Positions 15,842 to 22,025 of a stretch of DNA of 25,226 nucleotides are shown in pieces. This stretch comes from Nitrosomonadaceae bacterium (GTDB lineage: Bacteria; Pseudomonadota; Gammaproteobacteria; Burkholderiales; Nitrosomonadaceae): NCBI GenBank assembly GCA_024644425.1, contig JAHELA010000003.1, positions 1-25,226 on the forward strand, written 5' to 3'. A model generated the notes under the pieces. The model saw nothing but the letters and a program-made list of their open reading frames with translations. It searched no databases and was not told the origin of the DNA. Made by a program: the position numbers and the translations under genes. Position 1 is the stretch's first letter; every line of letters starts with the position of its first letter.

Positions 15842-17218
15842 TTATTTTTTGATTTTTCTTGCTAGTTCTGCGGCTTTTCCAATGTAGTTTTGTGGTGTGA
15901 TTACCCTTAATCTTTTCTTCTCAGAATCAGGAATACTAAGATTGTCTATGAATTCATGTATTGTTTCCTGAGTAATGCCGTCTTTGCCGCGGGTTAGTTC
16001 TTTTAGCTGCTCATAGGGGTTGGGTAAGCCGTAACGACGCATTATCGTTTGGATCGGTTCTGCAAGGAGATCCCAGGCATTCTCTAGATCATTAGCTATC
16101 CTTTCTAGGTTAGCCTCCAGTTTTTTTAAACCTTTGTAACATGAGTCATATGACAGCAGGGTATGTCCTATTGCTATGCCCATATTGCGAAGTATAGTAG
16201 AATCAGTTAAATCACGTTGCCAGCGAGATATAGGTAGCTTATCACTCAAGTGTCTTAACAACGCATTAGCGACTCCTAGGTTGCCTTCTGAGTTTTCGAA
16301 ATCAATTGGATTTACTTTATGTGGCATGGTTGAGGAGCCAACTTCAAATCTATTAACTTTTTGTTTGAAGTAACCTAAGGAAATATATCCCCATATGTCA
16401 CGATTAAGGTCCAGTAGAATGACATTAATGTGCGCGTAGGCGTCACATAATGTAGCGATAGCATCATGAGGTTCGATCTGAGTGGTATAGGGGTTGAATT
16501 TTAGCCCAAGTTTTTTAACGAAGGATTTGGCAAACTTTTCCCAGTTAAAATTTGGGTACGCAGCAAGATGGGCATTATAGTTACCTACTGCTCCATTAAT
16601 CTTGCCTGGTATGGAGATAGAGGCTAGATGATCATATCCTTCTTTCAAGCGGTGTGCAGAGTTAGCAAACTCCTTTCCTAATGTGGATGGAGTTGCAGGC
16701 TGGCCATGAGTACGGGTAAGCATAGGCACCTCAGCTAACCGATGCGCCATTTCAACGAGGCTTCCAATTACTTTCTTTAGTGTAGGCAGCATCACTTGAT
16801 CCCGGCTGTGTTTCAACATCAGACCATAGGAAAGATTATTGATATCTTCTGAGGTACAGGAAAAGTGTATAAACTCAATAGTACTAGGGGTCTTTATATA
16901 CTTTATTATGTGCTCTTTTAGCCAATATTCTATTGCCTTAACATCATGGTTGGTACGAGCCTCGATAGTTTTGACCCTTTTACCGTCAGATTCAGAGAAA
17001 TTAGCTACAAGATTGTCAAATTTTGAAATGGTGTCTACAGAAAATGGTGGGATTTCGGTAATTGCAGGTTCATTACTTAATGCTTTGAACCACTCAATTT
17101 CTATATGAACACGGTGACGGATTAGTGCAAGTTCGCTGAAATAAGGCCGAAGAGATGCAACCTTGCTGTGATATCTTCCATCAAGGGGAGAAAGGGCTAT
17201 AAGGGGGGAAAGGCTCAT
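15842..17218 (-). CDS. purB: Adenylosuccinate lyase PurB
   Basis: It catalyses two fumarate-releasing steps of purine synthesis: SAICAR to AICAR, and adenylosuccinate to AMP. It has 458 residues, close to E. coli PurB (456). The fumarate-lyase signature is GSSTMPHKVNP (294-304), whose serines form the catalytic loop. The catalytic histidine falls at H171 in TRTHGQPATP, the same number as in E. coli. The N-terminus MSLSPLIALSPLDGRY matches the family, so I start at 17218. An in-frame ATG at 17245 would add nine basic residues, and neither start has a good ribosome-binding site. It is followed after 168 bases by grpE and is divergent from the GST-like gene. In enterobacteria purB lies in a nudJ-mnmA-hflD-purB cluster, of which only the outer parts are seen here. 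Confidence 0.96.
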   Translation of the reverse strand: MSLSPLIALSPLDGRYHSKVASLRPYFSELALIRHRVHIEIEWFKALSNEPAITEIPPFSVDTISKFDNLVANFSESDGKRVKTIEARTNHDVKAIEYWLKEHIIKYIKTPSTIEFIHFSCTSEDINNLSYGLMLKHSRDQVMLPTLKKVIGSLVEMAHRLAEVPMLTRTHGQPATPSTLGKEFANSAHRLKEGYDHLASISIPGKINGAVGNYNAHLAAYPNFNWEKFAKSFVKKLGLKFNPYTTQIEPHDAIATLCDAYAHINVILLDLNRDIWGYISLGYFKQKVNRFEVGSSTMPHKVNPIDFENSEGNLGVANALLRHLSDKLPISRWQRDLTDSTILRNMGIAIGHTLLSYDSCYKGLKKLEANLERIANDLENAWDLLAEPIQTIMRRYGLPNPYEQLKELTRGKDGITQETIHEFIDNLSIPDSEKKRLRVITPQNYIGKAAELARKIKK

Positions 17219-17300
17219 ATTATTAATTTTTCTAAACCTTTTCATTTTAACATATTAAGTAGAGATGTATCTGTGCTATATGTAGATCAATTTAGAAAAT

Positions 17301-17309
17301 TGGTATACT
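17301..17309 (+). promoter_or_regulatory. Possible extended -10 promoter for the GST-like gene
   Basis: TGGTATACT fits the extended -10 pattern TGnTATAAT (5 of 6 in the hexamer at 17304-17309). No good -35 is present at the right distance, which extended -10 promoters tolerate. The predicted start site near 17316 gives a leader of about 28 bases. Confidence 0.35.
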
Positions 17310-17343
17310 TTTATATTCTGTTTTATTAGCCATTTAGGAAATG

Positions 17344-17952
17344 ATGAAGCTTATTGGCTCACTTACCAGTCCATACGTGCGTAAGGTACGAATTGTTTTA
17401 GCTGAAAAGCATATTAGTTATGATTTTGAAGTCGATATTCCGTGGAATGTTGGAAGCCATGTGTCTGATTGCAATCCATTAGGTAAGGTGCCAGTATTGA
17501 TTTTGGATGATGGCACAACATTATTTGATTCGAGAGTGATCATTGAATATCTAGATAATGTTAGTTCAGCATCACGTTTGATTCCTAAATTTAACAAGAG
17601 TCGGGTCATGGTAAAACGTTGGGAGGCATTAGCAGATGGAATAACCGACGCAGCGGCAACTATTTTTCTGGAGCGCAAGAGACCAGACATACAACAAAGC
17701 GTGGATTGGATTACACGCCAACAGAATAAGATCACGCTAGGACTTAAAATTGCAGCCCAGGAACTAAATGACAAGAAATGGTGTCAGGGAAATACTTTTT
17801 CATTAGCTGATATAGCGTTGTGTTGTACACTTGGTTTTCTAGTTTTTCGTTTCCCCGAAATAGAGTGGCGAAATACATTTCCCAATCTAGCTAATCTAGC
17901 GGATACCCTGGAAAGGCGTGTATCGTTTTTGGAAACAGTTCCAAAATTATAA
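17344..17952 (+). CDS. Glutathione S-transferase family protein (YibF-like)
   Basis: This is a cytosolic GST-fold protein of about 202 residues; its substrate is unknown. The N-terminal thioredoxin-like domain has the SPYVRK active-site turn (Ser9 in place of Cys or Tyr), the cis-proline motif NPLGKVPVL and the glutathione-binding DSRVIIEYL. An all-helical C-terminal domain with the N-capping motif FSLADIALCC follows. It resembles E. coli YibF from end to end (LVGSYTSPFVRK, FNPLGKVPVL, EALADGIMDA in that protein). Two adjacent ATGs occur at 17341 and 17344. The AGGA at 17336-17339 is too close to the first, and family members begin MKL, so I prefer the second. It lies between mnmA and purB on the opposite strand, where hflD sits in enterobacteria. 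Confidence 0.88.
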   Translation: MKLIGSLTSPYVRKVRIVLAEKHISYDFEVDIPWNVGSHVSDCNPLGKVPVLILDDGTTLFDSRVIIEYLDNVSSASRLIPKFNKSRVMVKRWEALADGITDAAATIFLERKRPDIQQSVDWITRQQNKITLGLKIAAQELNDKKWCQGNTFSLADIALCCTLGFLVFRFPEIEWRNTFPNLANLADTLERRVSFLETVPKL

Positions 17953-17999
17953 ATTAGTAATATACGTTTCTAGTGTAACTTGAGTAATAGTTGTTCATT

Positions 18000-19079
18000 C
18001 TATCCTGTTATTACTCCCCCACCTAAGCACACTTTGCTTTCATAGACTACTACTGATTGCCCAGGTGTAACAGCCCATTGAGGCTGAGCAAATTCAATTT
18101 TGCATTCATTTTTTTTAATTCTTACTATTGAACAAGGAGCATCGGGCTGGCGATAACGGGTTTTAGCAGAATAAACCCAGTCACAATGGGGATCTTTCCC
18201 GCTAATCCATGAAAGATCAGTTGCTGTCAGTGTAGGCTGAAATAGTTTAGGATGATCGTGGCCTTGTACTACAATCAGAGTATTGGTTTGCATATTTTTT
18301 TCTAAGACAAACCACGGTTTGCCAGAACTCTTCTTACTTCCTCCTATACCTAATCCTTGTCGTTGTCCAATAGTGTAATACATCAAACCAATATGTTCTC
18401 CCAGTATTCTTCCATCTTGAGTTTGTATTTCTCCTGGTTTATGTGGTAAATAGCGACTAAGAAATTTTCTAAATGGGCGCTCACCTACAAAGCATATACC
18501 AGTACTATCCTTCTTAGAGAAATTCGGTAATTTATGTTCCTGTGCAATTTTACGTACTTCACGTTTATATAGATGCCCAATAGGAAATAATGTGCTGTTT
18601 AACTGTTTCTGGTTAAGACGATAGAGAAAGTAACTTTGATCCTTAGTCCCGTCTTCAGCTTTTAGTAGTTGGTACATTCCATTTAGTTTTCTCGTTTGTG
18701 CATAATGTCCAGTAGCAATATAGTCAGCTCCAAGTTTGATAGCATGGTCGAGAAATGCTTTAAACTTAATTTCAGCATTACATAACACGTCTGGATTTGG
18801 CGTTCTTCCAATTTGGTATTCAGTAAGGAATTTGCTGAACACCTTTTCTTTATATTCAGCAGAAAAATTCACTGCTTCAAGATGAAATCCAATTATGTCG
18901 GAGACTGATGCAGCATCGATTAGATCTTCTCTAGATGAACAATACTCATCTGTATCATCATCTTCCCAATTCTTCATGAATAGACCAACAACTTCATGGC
19001 CCTGCTTCTTAAGTAGCAGGGCGGCAACTGAAGAATCAACACCACCTGACATACCAATTACAATGCGTTGTTTTTTCAT
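18000..19079 (-). CDS. mnmA: tRNA-specific 2-thiouridylase MnmA
   Basis: It adds sulfur at C2 of the wobble uridine (position 34) of tRNA-Lys, -Glu and -Gln, using ATP and sulfur relayed from IscS. It has 359 residues, close to E. coli. The N-terminal ATP-pyrophosphatase domain has the PP-loop GMSGGVDSS at 9-17. The two catalytic cysteines are C100 in TPNPDVLCN and C196 in STGICFVGER. The tRNA-binding region and C-terminal beta-barrel (YYTIGQRQGLGIGG, then the CLGGGVI end) follow. It starts 3 bases after the nudJ stop codon, so the two are co-transcribed and probably translationally coupled. It converges on the GST-like gene with 47 featureless bases between. Confidence 0.97.
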   Translation of the reverse strand: MKKQRIVIGMSGGVDSSVAALLLKKQGHEVVGLFMKNWEDDDTDEYCSSREDLIDAASVSDIIGFHLEAVNFSAEYKEKVFSKFLTEYQIGRTPNPDVLCNAEIKFKAFLDHAIKLGADYIATGHYAQTRKLNGMYQLLKAEDGTKDQSYFLYRLNQKQLNSTLFPIGHLYKREVRKIAQEHKLPNFSKKDSTGICFVGERPFRKFLSRYLPHKPGEIQTQDGRILGEHIGLMYYTIGQRQGLGIGGSKKSSGKPWFVLEKNMQTNTLIVVQGHDHPKLFQPTLTATDLSWISGKDPHCDWVYSAKTRYRQPDAPCSIVRIKKNECKIEFAQPQWAVTPGQSVVVYESKVCLGGGVITG

Positions 19080-19082
19080 TCT

Positions 19083-19529
19083 TTAATCGAAATGAGTAAG
19101 AATTTCTAAGGGATAATGTTTACCAGCCAAGTGATCTTCGATACATTTAATAACTAAAGGGCTGCGATGGCGGTGAGATAAGTCATGTATTTCATTTATG
19201 TTGAACCATGTTGCACGTATTATTCCATAATCTAATTTTCGATTATGGTCATGTTTGTCAACTGTACCGGAGAATGCAAAACGCAAATAAATTGTATCAT
19301 TATGGTGTGAGTGCCATCTATAAATTCCCAGTAACGATTGTGGAGTGAAAGTGTAGCCTGTTTCTTCTAGTGTTTCTCGGATTACACCATCGACTATAGA
19401 CTCGTTAGGTTCTAAGTGCCCGGCTGGTTGATTGAATAATATTCCATGATTTGTTTGTTCTTCAACAAGTAAGTATTTGTCGTTTTGTTTAATAACTGCC
19501 GCAACGGTTACATTTGGTTTCCAGATCAT
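19083..19529 (-). CDS. nudJ: Nudix hydrolase NudJ (phosphatase for thiamine/nucleotide pyrophosphates)
   Basis: It has 148 residues and is a small Nudix enzyme. The Nudix box at 37-59 matches G-x5-E-x7-RE-x-x-EE-x-G-x (GHLEPNES then RETLEETGY). It resembles E. coli NudJ along its length: KPxVTVA start, LVEE, NQPAGHLE, LRF, RSPLV, and the C-terminal YPLEx-x-x-F. The E. coli enzyme hydrolyses nucleoside tri- and diphosphates and the thiamine precursor HMP-PP. The position directly upstream of mnmA is the same as in E. coli, which strengthens the orthology. The ATG at 19529 is the only Met before the conserved start; a good ribosome-binding site is lacking. Confidence 0.92.
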   Translation of the reverse strand: MIWKPNVTVAAVIKQNDKYLLVEEQTNHGILFNQPAGHLEPNESIVDGVIRETLEETGYTFTPQSLLGIYRWHSHHNDTIYLRFAFSGTVDKHDHNRKLDYGIIRATWFNINEIHDLSHRHRSPLVIKCIEDHLAGKHYPLEILTHFD

Positions 19530-19835
19530 GAGTTTCAGTGAATCCCTATCAAATAAAATTAAATGAACTAGAGCTGCAACTGATAACGAATAATTTATGT
19601 GAAGTATGTTGGTAATGATATGCTGTATTTTAGCTTCTTGACCAGGAGAAAGAAATGAGAATGCGGGTAATATAAAGGTTAGATATATTTGTAGCAGATA
19701 AAATTTATTCTTTCTTTCGCGAAAAAATAAAAAAAGTGAAAATTATTAAGTGCTTCAATGTTTCTCACTAAAAGACAGGTAAAATAGTGCATATTTCTAC
19801 AATTTAATACATTAAAAATACTTTTGGGAGTTCAC
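19530..19835. other. AT-rich intergenic region upstream of nudJ and icd
   Basis: These 306 bases separate divergent nudJ and icd and hold no convincing gene. Seen here: a well-placed AGGAG (19644-19648) before a six-codon reading frame at 19655-19675, a TTTCGCGAAA palindrome at 19715-19724 next to A-rich sequence, and a TAAAAT -10-like box at 19780-19785 without a matching -35. The icd promoter must lie in here, but I cannot place it with confidence. Confidence 0.5.
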
Positions 19836-21092
19836 ATGACCATGTACCAGCACATTAAGATACCAGATGAAGGTGAGAAAATCTGTATTAACAAAAATTT
19901 TTCTTTAATTGTGCCGGATTGTCCGATTATTCCATATATTGAAGGTGATGGCATTGGTGTAGACATTACCCCAGTGATGCGAAAAGTCGTGAATTCAGCT
20001 GTTAGTGTTGCATATGGTGGTAGGCGTAAGATATCTTGGATGGAAATTTATGCTGGCGAAAAATCCACGCATGTATACGGGGAAAATGTGTGGTTACCAG
20101 ATGAGACATTGCAAGCTGCAAAGGAGTATGTGATTTCTATCAAGGGCCCATTAACGACGCCTGTAGGTGGTGGGATTCGTTCTATCAATGTTGCTTTACG
20201 CCAAAAACTAGATTTATTTTTGTGCTTACGCCCAATACGTTATTTCCAAGGTGTGCCAAGCCCACTAAAAGCTCCCGAAAAGACTGATATGGTAATTTTT
20301 CGTGAAAATTCCGAAGATATTTATGCTGGTATTGAATGGGAATCTGGATCAAAAGAAGCTAACAAGATTATCGATTTTTTAACAAAGGAAATGGGCGTCA
20401 CTAAGATACGTTTTCCAAAAACATCCGGTATTGGCATAAAGCCAGTATCAAGGGATGGAACAGAAAGGTTAGTGCGAAAGGCTATTCAGTATGCAATAAA
20501 TAATAAACAGCGGTCAGTTACATTGGTGCATAAGGGTAACATTATGAAATTTACAGAGGGGGCATTCAAGAATTGGGGGTATGAATTAGCAGCAAAAGAA
20601 TTTGGTGCCGAGCCATTTGAAGGGGGGCCATGGATGGTTTTATCAGAGAACAAAGGTGGAATTATTATCAAAGATATGATCGCTGACGCATTTCTACAAC
20701 AGATTTTGCTGCGCCCTGAGGAACATGATGTAATTGCTACTTTGAATCTAAATGGAGACTATATTTCTGATGCTCTTGCAGCACAGGTAGGAGGTATTGG
20801 TATGGCTCCTGGTGCTAATTTGAATGATTCAATAGCTATGTTTGAAGCAACTCATGGTACTGCGCCAAAATATGCAGGCAAAGATCAGGTTAATCCGGGA
20901 TCAATTATTTTGTCTGCAGAAATGATGTTGAGACATATGGGCTGGATTGAAGCCGCCGATCTAATAATTCGTGCAATGGAAAAAACTATACAAGCTAAAA
21001 TTGTAACGTATGACTTGGCAAGGCAGATGACTGGCGCACAGAAAGTATCATGTTCAACATTTGGCCAGGCTTTAGTTGAACACATGAGTTGA
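19836..21092 (+). CDS. icd: Isocitrate dehydrogenase [NADP+]
   Basis: It oxidatively decarboxylates isocitrate to 2-oxoglutarate with NADP+ in the TCA cycle. It has 418 residues (E. coli 416). Conserved elements are IPYIEGDGIGVDITPVM near 32-48, and GGGIRSINVALRQ with S116 corresponding to E. coli S113, the residue phosphorylated by AceK. FRENSEDIYAG, LVHKGNIMKFTEGAF with the catalytic Lys, the metal-binding region NLNGDYISDALAAQVGGIGMAPG, and the NADP site GTAPKYAGKD follow. I chose the ATG at 19836, 5 bases after GGGAG; the ATG at 19842, where many homologues begin MYQHIK, is equally possible, and the TTG at 19824 is unlikely. No aceK is nearby. It is followed by a hairpin shared with the convergent cold-shock gene. 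Confidence 0.97.
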   Translation: MTMYQHIKIPDEGEKICINKNFSLIVPDCPIIPYIEGDGIGVDITPVMRKVVNSAVSVAYGGRRKISWMEIYAGEKSTHVYGENVWLPDETLQAAKEYVISIKGPLTTPVGGGIRSINVALRQKLDLFLCLRPIRYFQGVPSPLKAPEKTDMVIFRENSEDIYAGIEWESGSKEANKIIDFLTKEMGVTKIRFPKTSGIGIKPVSRDGTERLVRKAIQYAINNKQRSVTLVHKGNIMKFTEGAFKNWGYELAAKEFGAEPFEGGPWMVLSENKGGIIIKDMIADAFLQQILLRPEEHDVIATLNLNGDYISDALAAQVGGIGMAPGANLNDSIAMFEATHGTAPKYAGKDQVNPGSIILSAEMMLRHMGWIEAADLIIRAMEKTIQAKIVTYDLARQMTGAQKVSCSTFGQALVEHMS

Positions 21093-21110
21093 ACTAGTAT
21101 AAGCTCATCA

Positions 21111-21147
21111 AAGTAAAGAAGCCCCATGACATAAATTGTCAAGGGGC
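21111..21147 (-). terminator. Intrinsic terminator for the cold-shock gene (convergent with icd)
   Basis: GCCCC-A-TGACA (21121-21131) pairs with TGTCA-A-GGGGC (21137-21147) around a TAAAT loop, with a single A-A mismatch. On the minus strand it is followed by the T-rich TTCTTTACTT (21120-21111), which fits termination of the cold-shock transcript. On the plus strand no T-run follows, but the hairpin lies only 28 bases past the icd stop and may stabilise that transcript's 3' end. Confidence 0.7.
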
Positions 21148-21171
21148 CTAAATCCTGAGATACAAACTGAT

Positions 21172-21199
21172 TGAGGTACTACTTGAATGAGGTACTACT
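21172..21199. repeat. 12-bp direct repeat TGAGGTACTACT
   Basis: Two exact copies lie at 21172-21183 and 21188-21199, 16 bases apart, between the terminator and the end of the cold-shock gene. They lie inside the 3' untranslated part of that transcript. A recent local duplication is the simplest reading. Confidence 0.6.
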
Positions 21200-21216
21200 A
21201 AACCAGTTGTGAATCG

Positions 21217-21420
21217 TTAGGGAGTTTGAATATTTGATGCTTGTTTGCCTTTTGGTCCTTGGGTAACTTCGAAACTAACTTTCTGACCTTCTTTGAGCGT
21301 TTTGAAGCCTGACATATTAATTGCGGAGAAGTGTGCAAATAAATCTTCGCTACCGTCATCGGGAGTAATAAAACCAAAACCCTTAGAGTCATTGAACCAT
21401 TTAACTGTTCCTGCTGCCAT
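21217..21420 (-). CDS. Cold-shock domain protein (CspA family)
   Basis: This is a 67-residue single-stranded nucleic-acid-binding protein, an OB-fold RNA chaperone thought to melt mRNA structure and act as an antiterminator. RNP1 is KGFGFI at 13-18 and RNP2 is DLFAHF at 26-31, with the aromatic W8, F15, F17, F28 and F31 surface intact. AGGA is present twice just upstream of the ATG at 21420. The long leader (about 105 bases from the predicted promoter) contains two mutually exclusive hairpins. It lies between icd (convergent) and clpS (divergent). Whether it is cold-induced or constitutive cannot be told from the protein sequence. Confidence 0.96.
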   Translation of the reverse strand: MAAGTVKWFNDSKGFGFITPDDGSEDLFAHFSAINMSGFKTLKEGQKVSFEVTQGPKGKQASNIQTP

Positions 21421-21434
21421 TTTTCCTATCCTAT

Positions 21435-21473
21435 AAAAAACCGGGCCTGAAACCCGAACACTGTTTGAGTTTC
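21435..21473 (-). promoter_or_regulatory. Switch-like leader of the cold-shock gene: terminator versus antiterminator hairpin
   Basis: In the minus-strand transcript, CGGGUU (21456-21451) pairs with GGCCCG (21447-21442) around a 3-base loop, followed by G and six U (21440-21435). This is a terminator-like hairpin just ahead of the ribosome-binding site. The upstream GAAACUC (21473-21467) can instead pair with GGGUUUC (21455-21449) over 7 pairs with one G-U, which would destroy the terminator stem. The two folds share 21451-21455 and cannot coexist, as in attenuators and temperature-sensing leaders. Function is inferred from sequence only; the terminator stem includes two G-U pairs and is short. 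Confidence 0.5.
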
Positions 21474-21532
21474 AAGACCGCAAACGGCTGTAACCGGTAC
21501 TGCAGAAAACTTGAAGCCAAACTCCAGTTTTA

Positions 21533-21561
21533 CTTTTACTCAAATCTGGTGCTAAAGTCAA
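21533..21561 (-). promoter_or_regulatory. Sigma-70-type promoter for the cold-shock gene
   Basis: On the minus strand, TTGACT (21561-21556) and TAAAAG (21538-21533) are separated by exactly 17 bases. The -35 matches 5 of 6 positions and the -10 matches 4 of 6. The predicted start site near 21526 leaves a leader of about 105 bases, typical of regulated cold-shock genes. Confidence 0.5.
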
Positions 21562-21630
21562 GTAGTCATTCTATATTTTTAAAATTGCAACATAATTATT
21601 TTCTCAAGAGACTTGAAATTTTTGCCGTAA

Positions 21631-21659
21631 TCGACAAGTATATGTTAGTAAGATATGTT
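21631..21659 (+). promoter_or_regulatory. Possible sigma-70 promoter for clpS-clpA
   Basis: TCGACA (21631-21636) and TATGTT (21654-21659) are separated by 17 bases, matching the consensus at 5 and 4 of 6 positions. The predicted start site is near 21666, about 50 bases before the clpS ATG. The region also contains a direct repeat ATATGTTAGT (21640-21649 and 21653-21662) overlapping the -10. Confidence 0.35.
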
Positions 21660-21715
21660 AGTCAGAATTTGTTTGAGCGATATTCTCTCAACAGATGAGT
21701 AGGCAGGTTAGATTC

Positions 21716-22024
21716 ATGGCAATAAAGGAACAAGAAGACGTTGTACTGGAGGTTAAGAAGAGTAAAATCAAGCCGCCACCAATGTTTAAAGTAATTTTAT
21801 TGAATGATGACTTTACTCCAATGGATTTTGTGATAATGGTATTAAAGACTTTTTTTTCTAAGAGCCAAGAACAGGCAACACAAATTATGTTACAAGTCCA
21901 TAAAGGCGGCGTTGGTGTTTGTGGCATCTATCCAAGCGATGTAGCTATTACAAAAGTTAAACAGGTGACTACATTTGCTAGGAAGCATCAGCATCCACTA
22001 AAGTGTGTGATGGAGGAAACTTAA
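21716..22024 (+). CDS. clpS: ATP-dependent Clp protease adaptor ClpS
   Basis: It binds proteins with N-degron residues (Leu, Phe, Tyr, Trp) and hands them to ClpAP. It has 102 residues. The core motif KVILLNDDFTPMDFVIMVL carries the N-degron-binding NDD/TPMDFV residues, and the HKGGVGVCGIYPSDVAITK segment completes the fold. The flexible N-terminal tail (MAIKEQEDVVLEVKKSK) is needed for ClpA interaction. I chose the ATG at 21716, preceded by GCAGG at 8 bases, over the in-frame ATG at 21695, which lacks a ribosome-binding site and gives an unusual extension. The stop is one base before the clpA ATG, so the pair is coupled. Confidence 0.95.
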   Translation: MAIKEQEDVVLEVKKSKIKPPPMFKVILLNDDFTPMDFVIMVLKTFFSKSQEQATQIMLQVHKGGVGVCGIYPSDVAITKVKQVTTFARKHQHPLKCVMEET

Positions 22025-22025
22025 A

